Below the pieces are notes generated by a model that searched no databases, was not told the DNA's origin, and saw nothing but the letters and a program-made list of their open reading frames with translations. DNA of 64,000 bases, from NCBI GenBank assembly GCA_017434025.1, contig JAFRGC010000046.1, forward strand, positions 1 through 64,000, written 5' to 3'. The stretch's first letter is position 1. Every line of letters begins with the position of its first letter. This DNA is from Mogibacterium sp. GTDB lineage: Bacteria; Bacillota; Clostridia; Peptostreptococcales; Anaerovoracaceae. This document shows positions 54,681-64,000 of this stretch, in pieces. The position numbers were made by a program, and so were the translations under genes.

Positions 54681-55847
54681 ATGAACAGTACTTCCGCAGA
54701 TAAAGTGCTCAGAGCACTGCCTAAGAACGGCGAGTTTGGTGCAGGCAGCGCAATAGGCCTCAGATACGCGAAGATACGCGCAGAACTGACGGATCTCGGT
54801 CTCTACGACAGAGATTCTCTGATCATGCTTAGGGACGGAGCCGGCAGAGTCGTGCTGGATTGTTACGGCAGGAGAGTCAGCCCTGACGTTTTCGGTGAGA
54901 TACAGGCGGAGCTCGCGGTTCTGACCAGCGGGAAATACTCCAAAGCCTACTCCCGCAGGAACAGAGCGGTCAAAGCCTCGAATGACGACATGGCGATGAT
55001 GTTCGGCTACAAAGTGAGCAGAACAGAGAGCGCCGGCCCGGGGACGATCGCGTGCCTGATCAGAGACAGAGGCTTTATCGTGACGGCGAGATTCCCGAGT
55101 GAACTGATCGCAGCATGCATCCTCATGGAGAAGATGTGCAAAACAGAGATCCTGTCACACCATATCGGCAGAGTGCACCACCTGAATCCTGTGCTCAGCG
55201 CCGTTGGTCACAGAGTATACATGACGAAATACTCGAAGAAGGCCAGGGAGGCAAGTGAGGCTGACGCAGCAGCGGGCAATAACAATGCCCCGGCAGAAAT
55301 CAGCGACCTCGCTCTGAGAGAAGCGGTCATAGAATACGGCAAACTTCTGGTCGAGAACAGGCTCATCCAGGCAACCTGGGGCAATGTTTCGGTGAGGATC
55401 GATGATGACAGGTTCCTGATCACACCGTCAGGCGTCAATTACGACCTGATCAAGCCGGAAGAGATCGTTGAGATCAGAGTGGATGACGGAAGTTACGCGG
55501 AAGGCCTCCGCCCATCCAGCGAGAGGATCCTCCACCGGCTGGTCTACAAAGAGAGACCGGACATCAAAGCGATCATCCATACCCATTCGTCCAACTGCCA
55601 GGTGTTCGCGGCGTGCCACGAGCCCCTCAAGACAGGCGGCATCGATTATCCTTGCGCAGAGTACGGTATGAGCGGTTCTGCCAAATTGGCGGAAAATGTC
55701 GCTGCAGTCATGGCGAATCATGACGGATGCATCATGGCGAATCACGGATTCGTCGCGGGAGACGTATCCCTCGCCGCAGCCCTCGAGAGAGCGAAGCAGG
55801 CAGAGGAAGCGGCAGGACGGATCCTTGGCGATGTATCAATAGACTGA
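54681..55847 (+). CDS. Class II aldolase/adducin-family protein with extra N-terminal domain
   Basis: A 388-residue protein. Residues 210-385 are a class II aldolase-like domain: TWGNVSVRI, FLITPSGVNYD, the zinc pair in IIHTHSSNC (about 297-305) and MANHGFVAG (about 352-360). The first 195 residues are not a standard partner; they resemble a worn copy of the same fold, for example CLIRDRGFIVTARF beside CIMANHGFVAGDV, with the metal His lost. An Ala/Asn-rich linker (ADAAAGNNNAPAE) joins them. It starts 3 bases after the citrate-synthase-like gene. Substrate unknown; probably a sugar-phosphate or hydroxyacid aldolase or decarboxylase. Confidence 0.82.
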   Translation: MNSTSADKVLRALPKNGEFGAGSAIGLRYAKIRAELTDLGLYDRDSLIMLRDGAGRVVLDCYGRRVSPDVFGEIQAELAVLTSGKYSKAYSRRNRAVKASNDDMAMMFGYKVSRTESAGPGTIACLIRDRGFIVTARFPSELIAACILMEKMCKTEILSHHIGRVHHLNPVLSAVGHRVYMTKYSKKAREASEADAAAGNNNAPAEISDLALREAVIEYGKLLVENRLIQATWGNVSVRIDDDRFLITPSGVNYDLIKPEEIVEIRVDDGSYAEGLRPSSERILHRLVYKERPDIKAIIHTHSSNCQVFAACHEPLKTGGIDYPCAEYGMSGSAKLAENVAAVMANHDGCIMANHGFVAGDVSLAAALERAKQAEEAAGRILGDVSID

Positions 55848-55935
55848 TTTGCGCAAAATGCGGCAATAATTCCACAATACGACGCCTGCTGAAGCTGTGA
55901 TTTCTCAGTGCGGACTATATTAATCACCTGACACC

Positions 55936-55966
55936 AAAACGATAGACATTGTCTATCGTTTTTTGT
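55936..55966 (+). terminator. Terminator after aldolase-like gene
   Basis: AAAACGATAGA (55936-55946), loop CATTG, TCTATCGTTTT (55952-55962), then TT. It is about 90 bases past the stop. Confidence 0.88.
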
Positions 55967-55975
55967 AAAAATGTA

Positions 55976-56005
55976 TTGGTAAAAATCTGTACCACCTCAT
56001 ATAAT
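55976..56005 (+). promoter_or_regulatory. Promoter of the aconitase/icd run
   Basis: TTGGTA (55976-55981), 18-base spacer, TATAAT (56000-56005), 80 bases before the aconitase start. Confidence 0.72.
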
Positions 56006-56084
56006 CTACTTGGAAGAAGCTGAAAGGCTTTGAAATATACGCGTTTGCAAGATCAACAGTAATTGTTCCGGGAGGAAAACAACA

Positions 56085-58328
56085 ATGATCAGATATATCC
56101 CGCAGGGCACACAATGGGTCAACGGTGCTCCGCAAGCAGCAGCCGAAAGCGTTGACAAATGCGCCGGCCGCAACGGCACTATCGCTTACCAGATCATGAA
56201 CGCACACCGTGATCAGACAGAGGACGGGATCTTTCATATCAGGTTTGACGCGCTGGTGTCCCACGACATCACTTATGTAGGAATCATCCAGACCGCCAGA
56301 GCGAGCGGACTCAAGGAATTCCCTATCCCTTATGCTATGACGAACTGCCACAACAGCCTGTGCGCAGTAGGCGGAACGATCAACGAGGATGACCACGTAT
56401 TCGGTCTCTCGGCTGCCAAGAAATACGGCGGCATCTATGTTCCGGCCAATCAGAGCGTCATCCACTCTTACGCAAGAGAAGAACTGACAGCTTGCGGAAA
56501 CATGATCCTCGGATCAGACAGCCATACCCGTTACGGTGCTCTCGGTACGATGGGCGTCGGCGAGGGCGGGCCGGAGCTCGTCAAGCAGCTTCTTAAGAAC
56601 ACTTACGATATCAACCCTCCTGAAGTCGTGCTCTGCTACGTTACCGGCAAGCCTCGCAAAGGCATCGGCCCTCACGATGTAGCGATCGCGCTCGTCAAGG
56701 AGACCTTCGGCAAAGGCCTGGTCAAGAACAAGATCCTTGAGTTCGCAGGCCCGGGGCTGGAATACCTTCCGTATGATTTCCGCAGCGGCATCGATGTCAT
56801 GACGACTGAGACCACATGCCTCTCATCCATCTGGGCAACAGATGAGGAGATCAGGAAGTACTACGAGATCCATAAGCGCCCAGAGTGCTACAGGAAGCTC
56901 GAACCGGCAGAAGGCGCTTACTACGATGCCATCATCACGATCGAACTCGATAAGATGGAATCGATGATCGCGCTTCCGTTCCATCCGTCCAATGCTTATA
57001 CGATCCATGAGTTCCTTGAGAACGCAGATGAGATCCTCGCAGGCGTTGAGGCTGAAGCAGCGAAGAAGTTCCCTAAGGCTCATCTGGATCTGCGTTCCAA
57101 GATCAGCGAAGCGGGCGTTCTCGCTAACCAGGGCATCATTGCAGGCTGCTCGGGCGGTATCTTCGACAACATCGTAGAAGCAGCTGACATTCTCGAAGGC
57201 GGCAGCACAGGCAATGGCTATTTCTCACTGTCCGTATATCCGACGAGCGTACCGACCAGCCTCGCACTCACACGTGCAGGCAAGACTGAGGCACTGCTCG
57301 AAGCAGGCGCAGTGATCAAGCCATCGTTCTGCGGACCATGCTTCGGTGCAGGAGACGTTCCTGCCAACAACGGTCTCTCGCTCCGCCACACCACCAGGAA
57401 CTTCCCGAACAGAGAAGGTTCCAAGCCGGGAGAAGGCCAGATCAGCGCAGTAGCCCTGATGGATTCGAGATCGATCGCTGCTACCGCTAAGAATGGTGGA
57501 TACATCACAGCAGCAACCGATATAGATTACGAGACAGAGCATCTCGAATATGAATTTGACAATGCAGTATACAAGAAGCGCTGCTACTATGGATTCGGCA
57601 AAGCGGATCCTGACGCAGAGCTGATCCTCGGACCGAACATCACGGACTGGCCGAAGATGTACCAGCTCGCTGACAACATGCTGCTCGAACTGGCTGCGGT
57701 CATCCGCGACCCGGTCACAACGACTGACGAGCTGATCCCGTCCGGAGAGACTTCTTCGTACAGGAGCAATCCTCTGCGTCTGTCCGAGTTCGCACTTTCA
57801 CGCCGCGTCCCTGAGTATGTAGGACGTTCCAAGGCTGTCGCAGCAGACGAGGCTGCACGCCGCGCCGGAGAAGAACCGGCCAAACTCGTCAAGGTCCTCG
57901 GAGCTGTCGGTGATGCCGGTGAACTCATGAAGAACACACAGTTTGGCTCGTGCGTATTCGCCAACAAGCCAGGCGACGGTTCCGCACGTGAGCAGGCTGC
58001 ATCGTGCCAGAAGGTGCTCGGTGGTTTCGCGAATATCTGCTATGAGTACGCGACCAAGCGTTACCGCAGCAACTGCATCAACTGGGGAATCATTCCGTTC
58101 ACACTGGCACAGGGAGCTGAGTTCCCTTATGAAGAGGGAGACTTCGTATTCGTACCGGGCATCCGCGCTGCGATCGCATCCGGTCAGGAAGAGATCCCGG
58201 CCAAAGTCGTACGCAAGGATGGCTCCGTTGAGGAGATCACACTGTATGTGAAGGGCCTCACACAGGATGAGAAGACAATAATACTTGAAGGCTGCCTCAT
58301 GAATTACTACGCAGCACAGAACAGATAG
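56085..58328 (+). CDS. Aconitase-family hydratase
   Basis: A 747-residue aconitase-fold enzyme. Fe-S cluster cysteines are in [10 protein letters not shown] (about 354-363) and [10 protein letters not shown] (about 414-423); substrate-site pieces are [19 protein letters not shown] (in pieces, about 144-163) and [13 protein letters not shown] near 557. It is longer than small archaeal forms and not the AcnB layout. Given icd directly after it, interconversion of citrate and isocitrate is the natural role. GGGAGG precedes the ATG; 17 bases separate it from icd. Confidence 0.9.
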   Translation: MIRYIPQGTQWVNGAPQAAAESVDKCAGRNGTIAYQIMNAHRDQTEDGIFHIRFDALVSHDITYVGIIQTARASGLKEFPIPYAMTNCHNSLCAVGGTINEDDHVFGLSAAKKYGGIYVPANQSVIHSYAREELTACGNMILGSDSHTRYGALGTMGVGEGGPELVKQLLKNTYDINPPEVVLCYVTGKPRKGIGPHDVAIALVKETFGKGLVKNKILEFAGPGLEYLPYDFRSGIDVMTTETTCLSSIWATDEEIRKYYEIHKRPECYRKLEPAEGAYYDAIITIELDKMESMIALPFHPSNAYTIHEFLENADEILAGVEAEAAKKFPKAHLDLRSKISEAGVLANQGIIAGCSGGIFDNIVEAADILEGGSTGNGYFSLSVYPTSVPTSLALTRAGKTEALLEAGAVIKPSFCGPCFGAGDVPANNGLSLRHTTRNFPNREGSKPGEGQISAVALMDSRSIAATAKNGGYITAATDIDYETEHLEYEFDNAVYKKRCYYGFGKADPDAELILGPNITDWPKMYQLADNMLLELAAVIRDPVTTTDELIPSGETSSYRSNPLRLSEFALSRRVPEYVGRSKAVAADEAARRAGEEPAKLVKVLGAVGDAGELMKNTQFGSCVFANKPGDGSAREQAASCQKVLGGFANICYEYATKRYRSNCINWGIIPFTLAQGAEFPYEEGDFVFVPGIRAAIASGQEEIPAKVVRKDGSVEEITLYVKGLTQDEKTIILEGCLMNYYAAQNR

Positions 58329-58345
58329 ATACAGAAGGAGCATTT

Positions 58346-59560
58346 ATGGATAAGATCAAAATGACTACTCCGCTGGTGGAGATGGACGGAGACGAGATGA
58401 CCAGGATCCTCTGGAAGATGATCAAGGATGAACTGATCCTGCCATTCGTTGACCTCAAGGTTGAATACTATGATCTCGGACTTCCTGTACGTGATGAGAC
58501 TGGCGACCAGATCACCAAGGATGCCGGCAATGCGATCAAGAAGTACGGCGTCGGCGTCAAGTGCGCCACAATCACACCGAATGCGCAGCGTATGACTGAG
58601 TACAACCTGCATGAGATGTGGAAGAGCCCTAACGGCACGATCCGTGCGATCCTCGACGGTACTGTCTTCCGCGCTCCTATCACAATCGACAGCATCAAGC
58701 CGGTCGTCCGCAACTGGAAGAAGCCTATCACCGTCGCTCGTCACGCTTACGGCGACCTGTACAAAGGCACAGAGTACCGCGTCCCTGAGAAGGGCAAAGC
58801 CGAGCTGGTATTCACCGGCGAGAACGGCGCGGAGTTCCGCGAGACCGTGTACGATTTCGAATGCCCGGGCATCATCCAGAGCATCTACAACAAGGACAGC
58901 TCCATCACATCCTTCGCTCATTCGTGCTTCAAATACGCGATCGAGACCAAGCAGGATCTGTGGTTCTCGTCCAAGGATACGATTTCCAAGAAATACGATA
59001 TGCACTTCCGCAATACCTTCCAGAAGGTATACGACGAGTGCTACAAAGAAGAGTTCGAGCGCCTCGGCCTGACCTACTTCTATACACTGATCGATGACGC
59101 GATCGCACGTGTCATCCGCAGCGAAGGAGGATTCATCTGGGCTCTCAAGAACTATGACGGCGATGTCATGAGCGACATGGTTTCCACCGCGTTCGGATCC
59201 CTTGCTATGATGACATCCGTACTGTGCAGCCCGGACGGCAAGTTCGAGTATGAAGCAGCACACGGCACTGTAACACGCCACTATTACAAATACCTCAAGG
59301 GTGAGGAGACTTCGACAAATCCTATGGCTACGATCTTTGCATGGAGTGGCGCTCTCAGGAAGCGCGGCGAGATGGACGGACTGGAAGACCTGCAGGATTT
59401 TGGCGACAAACTGGAAGAGGCATGCATCGATACCCTCAACGACGGAATCATGACGAAGGACCTGGTCGGACTCGTAGACGGAATGGAAGTCAAGTCAGTC
59501 AATTCGCTCGACTTCATCCGCGCGATCCGCGAGCGTCTCGAGAAGAAGCTGGCAAACTGA
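58346..59560 (+). CDS. icd: NADP-dependent isocitrate dehydrogenase
   Basis: A 404-residue enzyme of the eukaryote-like (type II) NADP-IDH group. [20 protein letters not shown] (about 9-28), [28 protein letters not shown] (in pieces, about 74-101), the Asp pair in [12 protein letters not shown] (about 248-259) and [13 protein letters not shown] (about 306-318) are clear. It makes 2-oxoglutarate from isocitrate. AAGGAG precedes ATG. citD follows after 55 bases. Confidence 0.95.
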   Translation: MDKIKMTTPLVEMDGDEMTRILWKMIKDELILPFVDLKVEYYDLGLPVRDETGDQITKDAGNAIKKYGVGVKCATITPNAQRMTEYNLHEMWKSPNGTIRAILDGTVFRAPITIDSIKPVVRNWKKPITVARHAYGDLYKGTEYRVPEKGKAELVFTGENGAEFRETVYDFECPGIIQSIYNKDSSITSFAHSCFKYAIETKQDLWFSSKDTISKKYDMHFRNTFQKVYDECYKEEFERLGLTYFYTLIDDAIARVIRSEGGFIWALKNYDGDVMSDMVSTAFGSLAMMTSVLCSPDGKFEYEAAHGTVTRHYYKYLKGEETSTNPMATIFAWSGALRKRGEMDGLEDLQDFGDKLEEACIDTLNDGIMTKDLVGLVDGMEVKSVNSLDFIRAIRERLEKKLAN

Positions 59561-59615
59561 TACATCTGCAGTAATATATCTTAATCGCTATAGAGATCAT
59601 TCAGAGGAGAGAGAT

Positions 59616-59915
59616 ATGAAGATTCTTAAATCCGCAGTCGCAGGCACTCTTGAGAGCAGTGACTGCATGGTGACGGTCGAGCCGGGATCGAACGGGATCG
59701 AGTTCGATCTTGAGAGTGCTGTCATCCGCCAGTATGGCAAACAGATACGCAAGGTCACGCTGGAGACGCTCGGCCGTCTCGGCGTCAGAAATGCCAAAGT
59801 CCACATGGTCGACAAAGGCGCTTTGGACTGCACGATCAAGGCGAGAGTCGAGTGTGCGTGCATGCGCGCTTCCGAGCATGAAGGCAGGATCAACTGGGGA
59901 GGTGTTATAAGATGA
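59616..59915 (+). CDS. citD: Citrate lyase acyl carrier protein (gamma subunit)
   Basis: A 99-residue CitD. MKILKSAVAGTLESSDCMVTVEP at the start holds Ser14-Ser15, where the phosphoribosyl-dephospho-CoA group is attached. The rest (MVDKGALDCTIKARVECACMRA) matches the family. It carries the acetyl group during citrate cleavage. GAGGAGAG precedes ATG; it overlaps citE by ATGA. Confidence 0.95.
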   Translation: MKILKSAVAGTLESSDCMVTVEPGSNGIEFDLESAVIRQYGKQIRKVTLETLGRLGVRNAKVHMVDKGALDCTIKARVECACMRASEHEGRINWGGVIR

Positions 59916-60814
59916 GCAATCCTAACAAATACCGCCTGCGCAGGACGATGATGTTCCTGAACTGCCAGAAGCCTGGCCTGATCAAAGACCCATATGTTTA
60001 TAAACCGGATTCGATCATGCTTGACCTGGAAGACGCTGTAGCTGAGAGAGAGAAGGATGCTGCGAGATACTCGCTTTATCACGCACTTAAGGAGATCGAT
60101 TACCGCGGGGTCGAGAGAGTTGTCCGCATCAACGGCCTCGATACTGACCTCTGGCGCGAAGATATCAGATGCGCGGTCGCAGGAGGATGTGATTCCATCC
60201 GTATCCCTAAGACCGAGACTGCCGATGATGTGCGCACCGTCGAATACGCAATCGCAGAGGCAGAGCGTGAATTCCGCAGACCGGAAGGAAGCGTGCTGAT
60301 TATGGCTGCGCTCGAATCCGCAAGGGGAGTCATCAACGCTATGAGCATCTGCGACTCATCGGAGAGACTCTTCGGTATCGCACTGTCCGGCGGAGATTAT
60401 TCCAAGGATCTGCAGGTTTCCATCTCAGGAACCGGTGTTGAATTCATGGGCGCAAGACAGCACATGATCATCGCAGCGAGGGCAGCCAAAGTCCAGTGCT
60501 TCGACACAGTATGGACCAACCTCGATGACATGGAAGGTTTCAGGAAAGAAGTCGAGACGATACACGCCATGGGATTTGACGGCAAATCCATAGTCAACCC
60601 GAGACAGATCCCGATCGTCCACAAGATATACACTCCTAAGGAGAAAGAGATCATCTTCGCTGAGAAGGTCATCAAGGAGATCGACGAGAAGAAGGCACAG
60701 GGCATCGGCGTATTCACGGTAGACGGTAAGATGATCGACATCGCGTTCTACGACGGAGCGAAGAGAACGATTGCGCTTGCCAAGGCTTCAGGTGTATATA
60801 AGGGGGATTTGTAA
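59912..60814 (+). CDS. citE: Citrate lyase beta subunit (citryl-ACP lyase)
   Basis: A 300-residue TIM-barrel lyase. SIMLDLEDAVAEREKDAAR (about 30-48) carries the metal Glu/Asp, VVRINGLDTDLWRED (about 70-84) the CoA arm site, and FGIALSGGDYSKDL a later metal residue. It splits citryl-ACP to oxaloacetate and acetyl-ACP. GGAGG precedes its ATG, inside the end of citD. Confidence 0.96.
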   Translation: MSNPNKYRLRRTMMFLNCQKPGLIKDPYVYKPDSIMLDLEDAVAEREKDAARYSLYHALKEIDYRGVERVVRINGLDTDLWREDIRCAVAGGCDSIRIPKTETADDVRTVEYAIAEAEREFRRPEGSVLIMAALESARGVINAMSICDSSERLFGIALSGGDYSKDLQVSISGTGVEFMGARQHMIIAARAAKVQCFDTVWTNLDDMEGFRKEVETIHAMGFDGKSIVNPRQIPIVHKIYTPKEKEIIFAEKVIKEIDEKKAQGIGVFTVDGKMIDIAFYDGAKRTIALAKASGVYKGDL

Positions 60815-60815
60815 G

Positions 60816-62366
60816 ATGATTAATGCAGTAGGCAGAGAGATCCCGGACGAGATACTGGAGATCACCGGCAAGGAGCCTTTCCAGGGCAACTACTATCGTG
60901 ATGATGTACCTATGACGAAGATCGGTCCGACCATTCGTCCGGTAATGAATAATCAGAAATCCAAACTGGTAGCAAACATCCGCGAGGCACTGATCAAATG
61001 CGAAGCGCATGACGGCATGACGGTTTCGTTCCACCATCACTTCCGCGACGGCGACCTCATCGTGAACATGGTCATGAAAGAGATCCACGATATGGGTCTC
61101 AAGGATATCACGATCTGCGCGACGTCACTGGGCAAAGCGCACGCACCGCTTGTCCCGATGATCGAGGACGGTACGATCACCGGCATCGAGTCATCCGGAG
61201 TAAGAGGAGCGATCGGCGAGGCGATCTCGCAGGGCAAACTCAAGAAGCTTGCGATCATGAGATCACACGGCGGCAGAGTCAGAGCTCTGACGACCGGCGA
61301 GAGCCACGTAGATATCGCTTTCATCGGCGCGCCGACATCGGATGACTACGGCAACCTCAGAGGTATCGGAGGCAAAGCAGACTGCGGAGTACTCAGCTAC
61401 GCGATCGTAGACGGCAACCATGCAGACTACTGTGTCGCGATCACAGACTGCCTCGTTCCGTATCCGAACTTCCCGGCTCATATCGCTCAGACCAAGGTCG
61501 ATTACGTATGCGTTGTCGACGAGATCGGTATCCCGTCCAAGATCGCTTCCGGTGCAGCCAAGCCGACAACCGATCAGAGAAAACTGCTGATGGCGCAGTA
61601 CTGCACTGATGTCGTTGTGAATACTCCTTGGTTCAAGGAAGGGTTCTCATACCAGACAGGAGTTGGCGGAGCATCGATCGCTTCCACACAGTATCTCGCA
61701 GAGATCATGAGGGAGCGCAATATACACATGGGATTTGGCGTTGGAGGACTGACCAAAGCAATGTGCCAGCTCCTCGATGACGGTATGGCGAGGGTGCTGC
61801 TCGACGTGCAGGACTTCGACCTGGATGCCGTTAAGAACCTCAAGAATGTCAACCACCACAGGATCCCTGCTGGTGTCTACGCGAATCCGCTGAACAAGGG
61901 TGCAGTCGTCAACAAGCTCGACTACGTAGTACTTGCTTCGCTGGAAGTCGATGTACACTTCAACTGCAACGTTGTCGTGGGATCAGACGGAATGATCACC
62001 GGAGCGCAGGGCGGCCACCCTGACACTGCTCAAGGCGCGAAGTGCGCGATCGTCATCTGCCCGCTGATGCAGGGCCGTATCCCGGCGATCTGCACGGATG
62101 TAACGACAGTCACCACACCGGGTGAGAGCATCGACGTCGTCGTTACCGATTACGGCGTAGCGGTCAACCCTGCAAGGCCTGACATCCTGGAAGCGCTCAA
62201 AGCAGCTGACTGCGTGCCTCTCAAGACGATCGAAGAGCTGCGTGACATCGCGTACTCCATCGTAGGCAAACCTGAGAAGGTCGAATTCGAGGACAGAGTC
62301 GTCGGTATCATCGAAGCGCGTGACGGAACGATCATAGACGTAGTAAGACAGATCAAAGAGATCTAG
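60816..62366 (+). CDS. citF: Citrate lyase alpha subunit (citrate:acetyl-ACP transferase)
   Basis: A 516-residue CitF. The start MINAVGREIPDEILEITGKEPF and blocks FHHHFRDGDLIVNMV (about 67-81), SSGVRGAIGEAISQGKL and GAQGGHPDTAQGAK near 392 fit the family. It exchanges acetate for citrate on the carrier protein. ATG 60816 follows AAGGGGG; the frame from 60771 is an extension into citE. No citC or citX is in the window; citG is nearby on the other strand. Confidence 0.96.
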   Translation: MINAVGREIPDEILEITGKEPFQGNYYRDDVPMTKIGPTIRPVMNNQKSKLVANIREALIKCEAHDGMTVSFHHHFRDGDLIVNMVMKEIHDMGLKDITICATSLGKAHAPLVPMIEDGTITGIESSGVRGAIGEAISQGKLKKLAIMRSHGGRVRALTTGESHVDIAFIGAPTSDDYGNLRGIGGKADCGVLSYAIVDGNHADYCVAITDCLVPYPNFPAHIAQTKVDYVCVVDEIGIPSKIASGAAKPTTDQRKLLMAQYCTDVVVNTPWFKEGFSYQTGVGGASIASTQYLAEIMRERNIHMGFGVGGLTKAMCQLLDDGMARVLLDVQDFDLDAVKNLKNVNHHRIPAGVYANPLNKGAVVNKLDYVVLASLEVDVHFNCNVVVGSDGMITGAQGGHPDTAQGAKCAIVICPLMQGRIPAICTDVTTVTTPGESIDVVVTDYGVAVNPARPDILEALKAADCVPLKTIEELRDIAYSIVGKPEKVEFEDRVVGIIEARDGTIIDVVRQIKEI

Positions 62367-62395
62367 AGATATATAGATATATATTGAAGACAATT

Positions 62396-62455
62396 AAAAA
62401 CCGGCCGGCAGAGCCAGGGGAGCAAATCCTCAGAGTACTGCCTGCCGGTTTTTTT
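62396..62455. terminator. Two-way terminator between citF and the LysR gene
   Basis: AAAAACCGGC-C-GGCAG (62396-62411) pairs with CTGCC-T-GCCGGTTTTT (62438-62454) with one mismatch; an inner GGGGA...TCCTC stem stacks within. T runs leave on both strands. On the minus strand it overlaps the LysR stop codon. Confidence 0.88.
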
Positions 62456-63350
62456 ATCTTGAATTGCTGAATGCGGAAGATGTCTGCTTCGCGAATTCCC
62501 AGATGCGCTGCATCGCCGGACTCATCTCATTGGAGGAATTCCGCAGCAGGCAGATCTCCCTTGCCATCGAAGGATCCGTGAATGGGATCAGCCTGACATT
62601 GAAGCTGTCCAGAATAGGGAGTCTCGGCATGATTGCGACACCCGCGCCGGTCGAAACGGAAGCGGCGATCGAGCTGTACTCGTCCGCTTCGAAGACCGTG
62701 TTCGGTGTGATCTCAGCCTTCTTGAATTTGGTCTCAAGCTGGTGGTAGGTGATCGTATCGTGGCTGATCGAGACAAAGTTCTCGCCGGAGATATCGCTCA
62801 ATGAAACTGAGCTGAAGCCCGCCAGCCGGTGATTTGCCGGCACGACCAGAAACTGGTCCTGGCTGAAGATCGGGAGATAGTCGATCGCATCGATCTCCGG
62901 TTTGCCCGCGATGAGCAAGTCCAGATTGCCGCTGAGCAGCTGTTCAAGGAGCTCGCCCGCCATTCCCTGGCGGAAGCGGAACGCAGTCTGCTCGTCGCCC
63001 TGGTGCTGATAGAATTTGTTGACGAACTCCGGCAGGACCGTGAAGCTGACGCTGTAGATGTATCCCAGACTGATGATCCCCGCTGCCGGGAGCTTCATCT
63101 CGTTAAGGCGTTCCAGACCTTCCGAGATCTCGTTGAGAGCACGTTTGGCATATGGGAGGAATTCCTTGCCGTATCTCGTCAGGGTGACTTTCTTGCCCTG
63201 CTTCTCGAAGAGCGGCATCCCCAGCTCCTTCTCGAGCTTGCTGAGCGCGTAGCTGAGACTCGGCTGTGAGATGTACAGGAGATTGGCGGCACGTGTAGAG
63301 TGCAGGACCTCAGCAGTAACACAGAAATAACGCAGTTCCTGAAGCGTCAT
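62454..63350 (-). CDS. LysR-family regulator next to citrate lyase
   Basis: A 298-residue LysR protein. The helix-turn-helix is LRYFCVTAEVLHSTRAANLL then YISQPSLSYALSKLEKELG (about 6-45). The C-terminal effector domain is complete. It is translated from an ATGA overlap with citG, so it is transcribed together with it and converges on citDEF. Control of citrate lyase is likely by position. It may sense citrate or acetate; not shown by the sequence. Confidence 0.9.
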   Translation of the reverse strand: MTLQELRYFCVTAEVLHSTRAANLLYISQPSLSYALSKLEKELGMPLFEKQGKKVTLTRYGKEFLPYAKRALNEISEGLERLNEMKLPAAGIISLGYIYSVSFTVLPEFVNKFYQHQGDEQTAFRFRQGMAGELLEQLLSGNLDLLIAGKPEIDAIDYLPIFSQDQFLVVPANHRLAGFSSVSLSDISGENFVSISHDTITYHQLETKFKKAEITPNTVFEADEYSSIAASVSTGAGVAIMPRLPILDSFNVRLIPFTDPSMAREICLLRNSSNEMSPAMQRIWEFAKQTSSAFSNSR

Positions 63351-64000
63351 GACAGTTCACCCCCTTCATCGAGAATAAGTCCGGCGGACAGTTCGCGCCA
63401 TCGTTCGAGCAGGAAAGCGAGTGCGAGCATATCCGCACTGCCTCCGGGAGACAGGTTGCGGCTGATCATCTTGCTGTCGAGCGCTGCAAGGGCCGGTACC
63501 CGGAACTCAGCAGGCATCTTCGAGATGTCCGCTGCAGCCTGCCTTGCGTAATCCAGGCCTTCCTGACCGCCCCGGTGCAGCAGATTGGTATCTTCCATCT
63601 GCGCCATCGTATCACAGAAAGCCAGTGCCGCTGCCTGCTCACATCCCTGTTCCCGGTAGTGGCGCAGGTGTCTGGCACACTGCACGGCATTCGGGAAACC
63701 TGAGACCGCTTCTCCCATAGCTCCTGACGCTCCGTATCTGCGGTACACATTCCCGCCGTTAGTCGATGGTGATTCGAGCGACCGGCGCAGTCTCTCATCC
63801 GCGTCCTGGCGTGCGAGTTCAGCAGCATGGTACAAGCAGCTGCCGCCCTGCGTGAGGACCTTGCCCATGCCGGCAAGGAGCAGTCCCATCGAATAAATCA
63901 TACCTTTGTGAGTATTGACACCGCCTGTCGCGGCGAACATGGTCGCTTCGGCTGCGAGTCCGCGTCTGCGCAGCTCGCCCATGCTGCAGTCATCCAAGCC
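63347..64000 (-). CDS. citG: Triphosphoribosyl-dephospho-CoA synthase (N-terminus outside window)
   Basis: A 217-codon C-terminal part; the frame is open to the window edge so the start is missing (full proteins are about 280-300 residues). MFAATGGVNTHKGMIYSMG and the last block NLSPGGSADMLALAFLLER are CitG signatures. It makes the precursor of the CitD prosthetic group from ATP and dephospho-CoA. It overlaps the LysR gene by ATGA. Confidence 0.93.
   Translation of the reverse strand, partial: GLDDCSMGELRRRGLAAEATMFAATGGVNTHKGMIYSMGLLLAGMGKVLTQGGSCLYHAAELARQDADERLRRSLESPSTNGGNVYRRYGASGAMGEAVSGFPNAVQCARHLRHYREQGCEQAAALAFCDTMAQMEDTNLLHRGGQEGLDYARQAAADISKMPAEFRVPALAALDSKMISRNLSPGGSADMLALAFLLERWRELSAGLILDEGGELS

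Overview
The window looks like chromosomal DNA of an anaerobic, low-to-mid GC Clostridia (Firmicutes). Supporting signs are strong GGAGG-type ribosome sites, short intergenic gaps with ATGA overlaps, a flavodiiron oxygen/NO reductase fused to rubredoxin and its NADH reductase, a YlmH-type S4 protein, a short HisG with HisZ, and a Re-citrate-synthase-like gene next to aconitase and isocitrate dehydrogenase. The exact family cannot be named from sequence alone. No rRNA, tRNA, CRISPR, phage or insertion sequence was seen. Nearly all genes lie on the + strand.

Layout. 1-8100: a LysR regulator and a partial Old-Yellow-Enzyme gene on the minus strand, divergent from a hydroaromatic-acid cluster (shikimate/quinate dehydrogenase, MFS carrier, type I dehydroquinase, TRAP carrier DctQMP). 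8.2-10 kb: Ldh2-type 2-hydroxyacid dehydrogenase and an HD protein. 10-13.5 kb: class F-like flavodiiron protein and a PIG-L deacetylase. 13.5-16.2 kb: EamA carrier, L,D-transpeptidase and the 3' remnant of a lost membrane-protein gene. 16.3-26 kb: methyltransferase, carboxylesterase, MATE pump, then a run with a phosphotransferase, 2-hydroxyacid dehydrogenase, HD protein, D-aminoacylase-like amidohydrolase, M28 lipoprotein peptidase and a second EamA carrier. 25.9-32.1 kb: RsbU/SpoIIE phosphatase, small membrane protein, cardiolipin synthase, a 24-residue membrane peptide, YlmH and a CCA-adding-type nucleotidyltransferase. 32.2-40.7 kb: a full histidine operon hisZGDCBHAF-hisIE-hisK with a clear promoter and terminator. 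40.7-51.8 kb: left-handed beta-helix protein, MATE, CofE-like ligase, AGCS amino-acid symporter, P-type calcium-type ATPase, MATE, tryptophanyl-tRNA synthetase. 52-64 kb: flavodoxin-like protein, then a citrate region: Re-citrate-synthase-like gene broken by one in-frame UGA, class II aldolase-like protein, aconitase, NADP-isocitrate dehydrogenase, citrate lyase citDEF, and a LysR gene behind a partial citG on the other strand.

How the genes fit together. The citrate region holds enzymes both to make citrate and carry it to 2-oxoglutarate (and so glutamate) and to split it again to acetate and oxaloacetate, with a LysR gene beside it that could choose between them. The most interesting signals are the in-frame UGA in the Re-citrate-synthase-like gene, an RNA leader before the P-type ATPase with two mutually exclusive stems, one of which covers the ribosome site, and an aldolase-like protein whose N-terminal half looks like a decayed copy of its C-terminal half.
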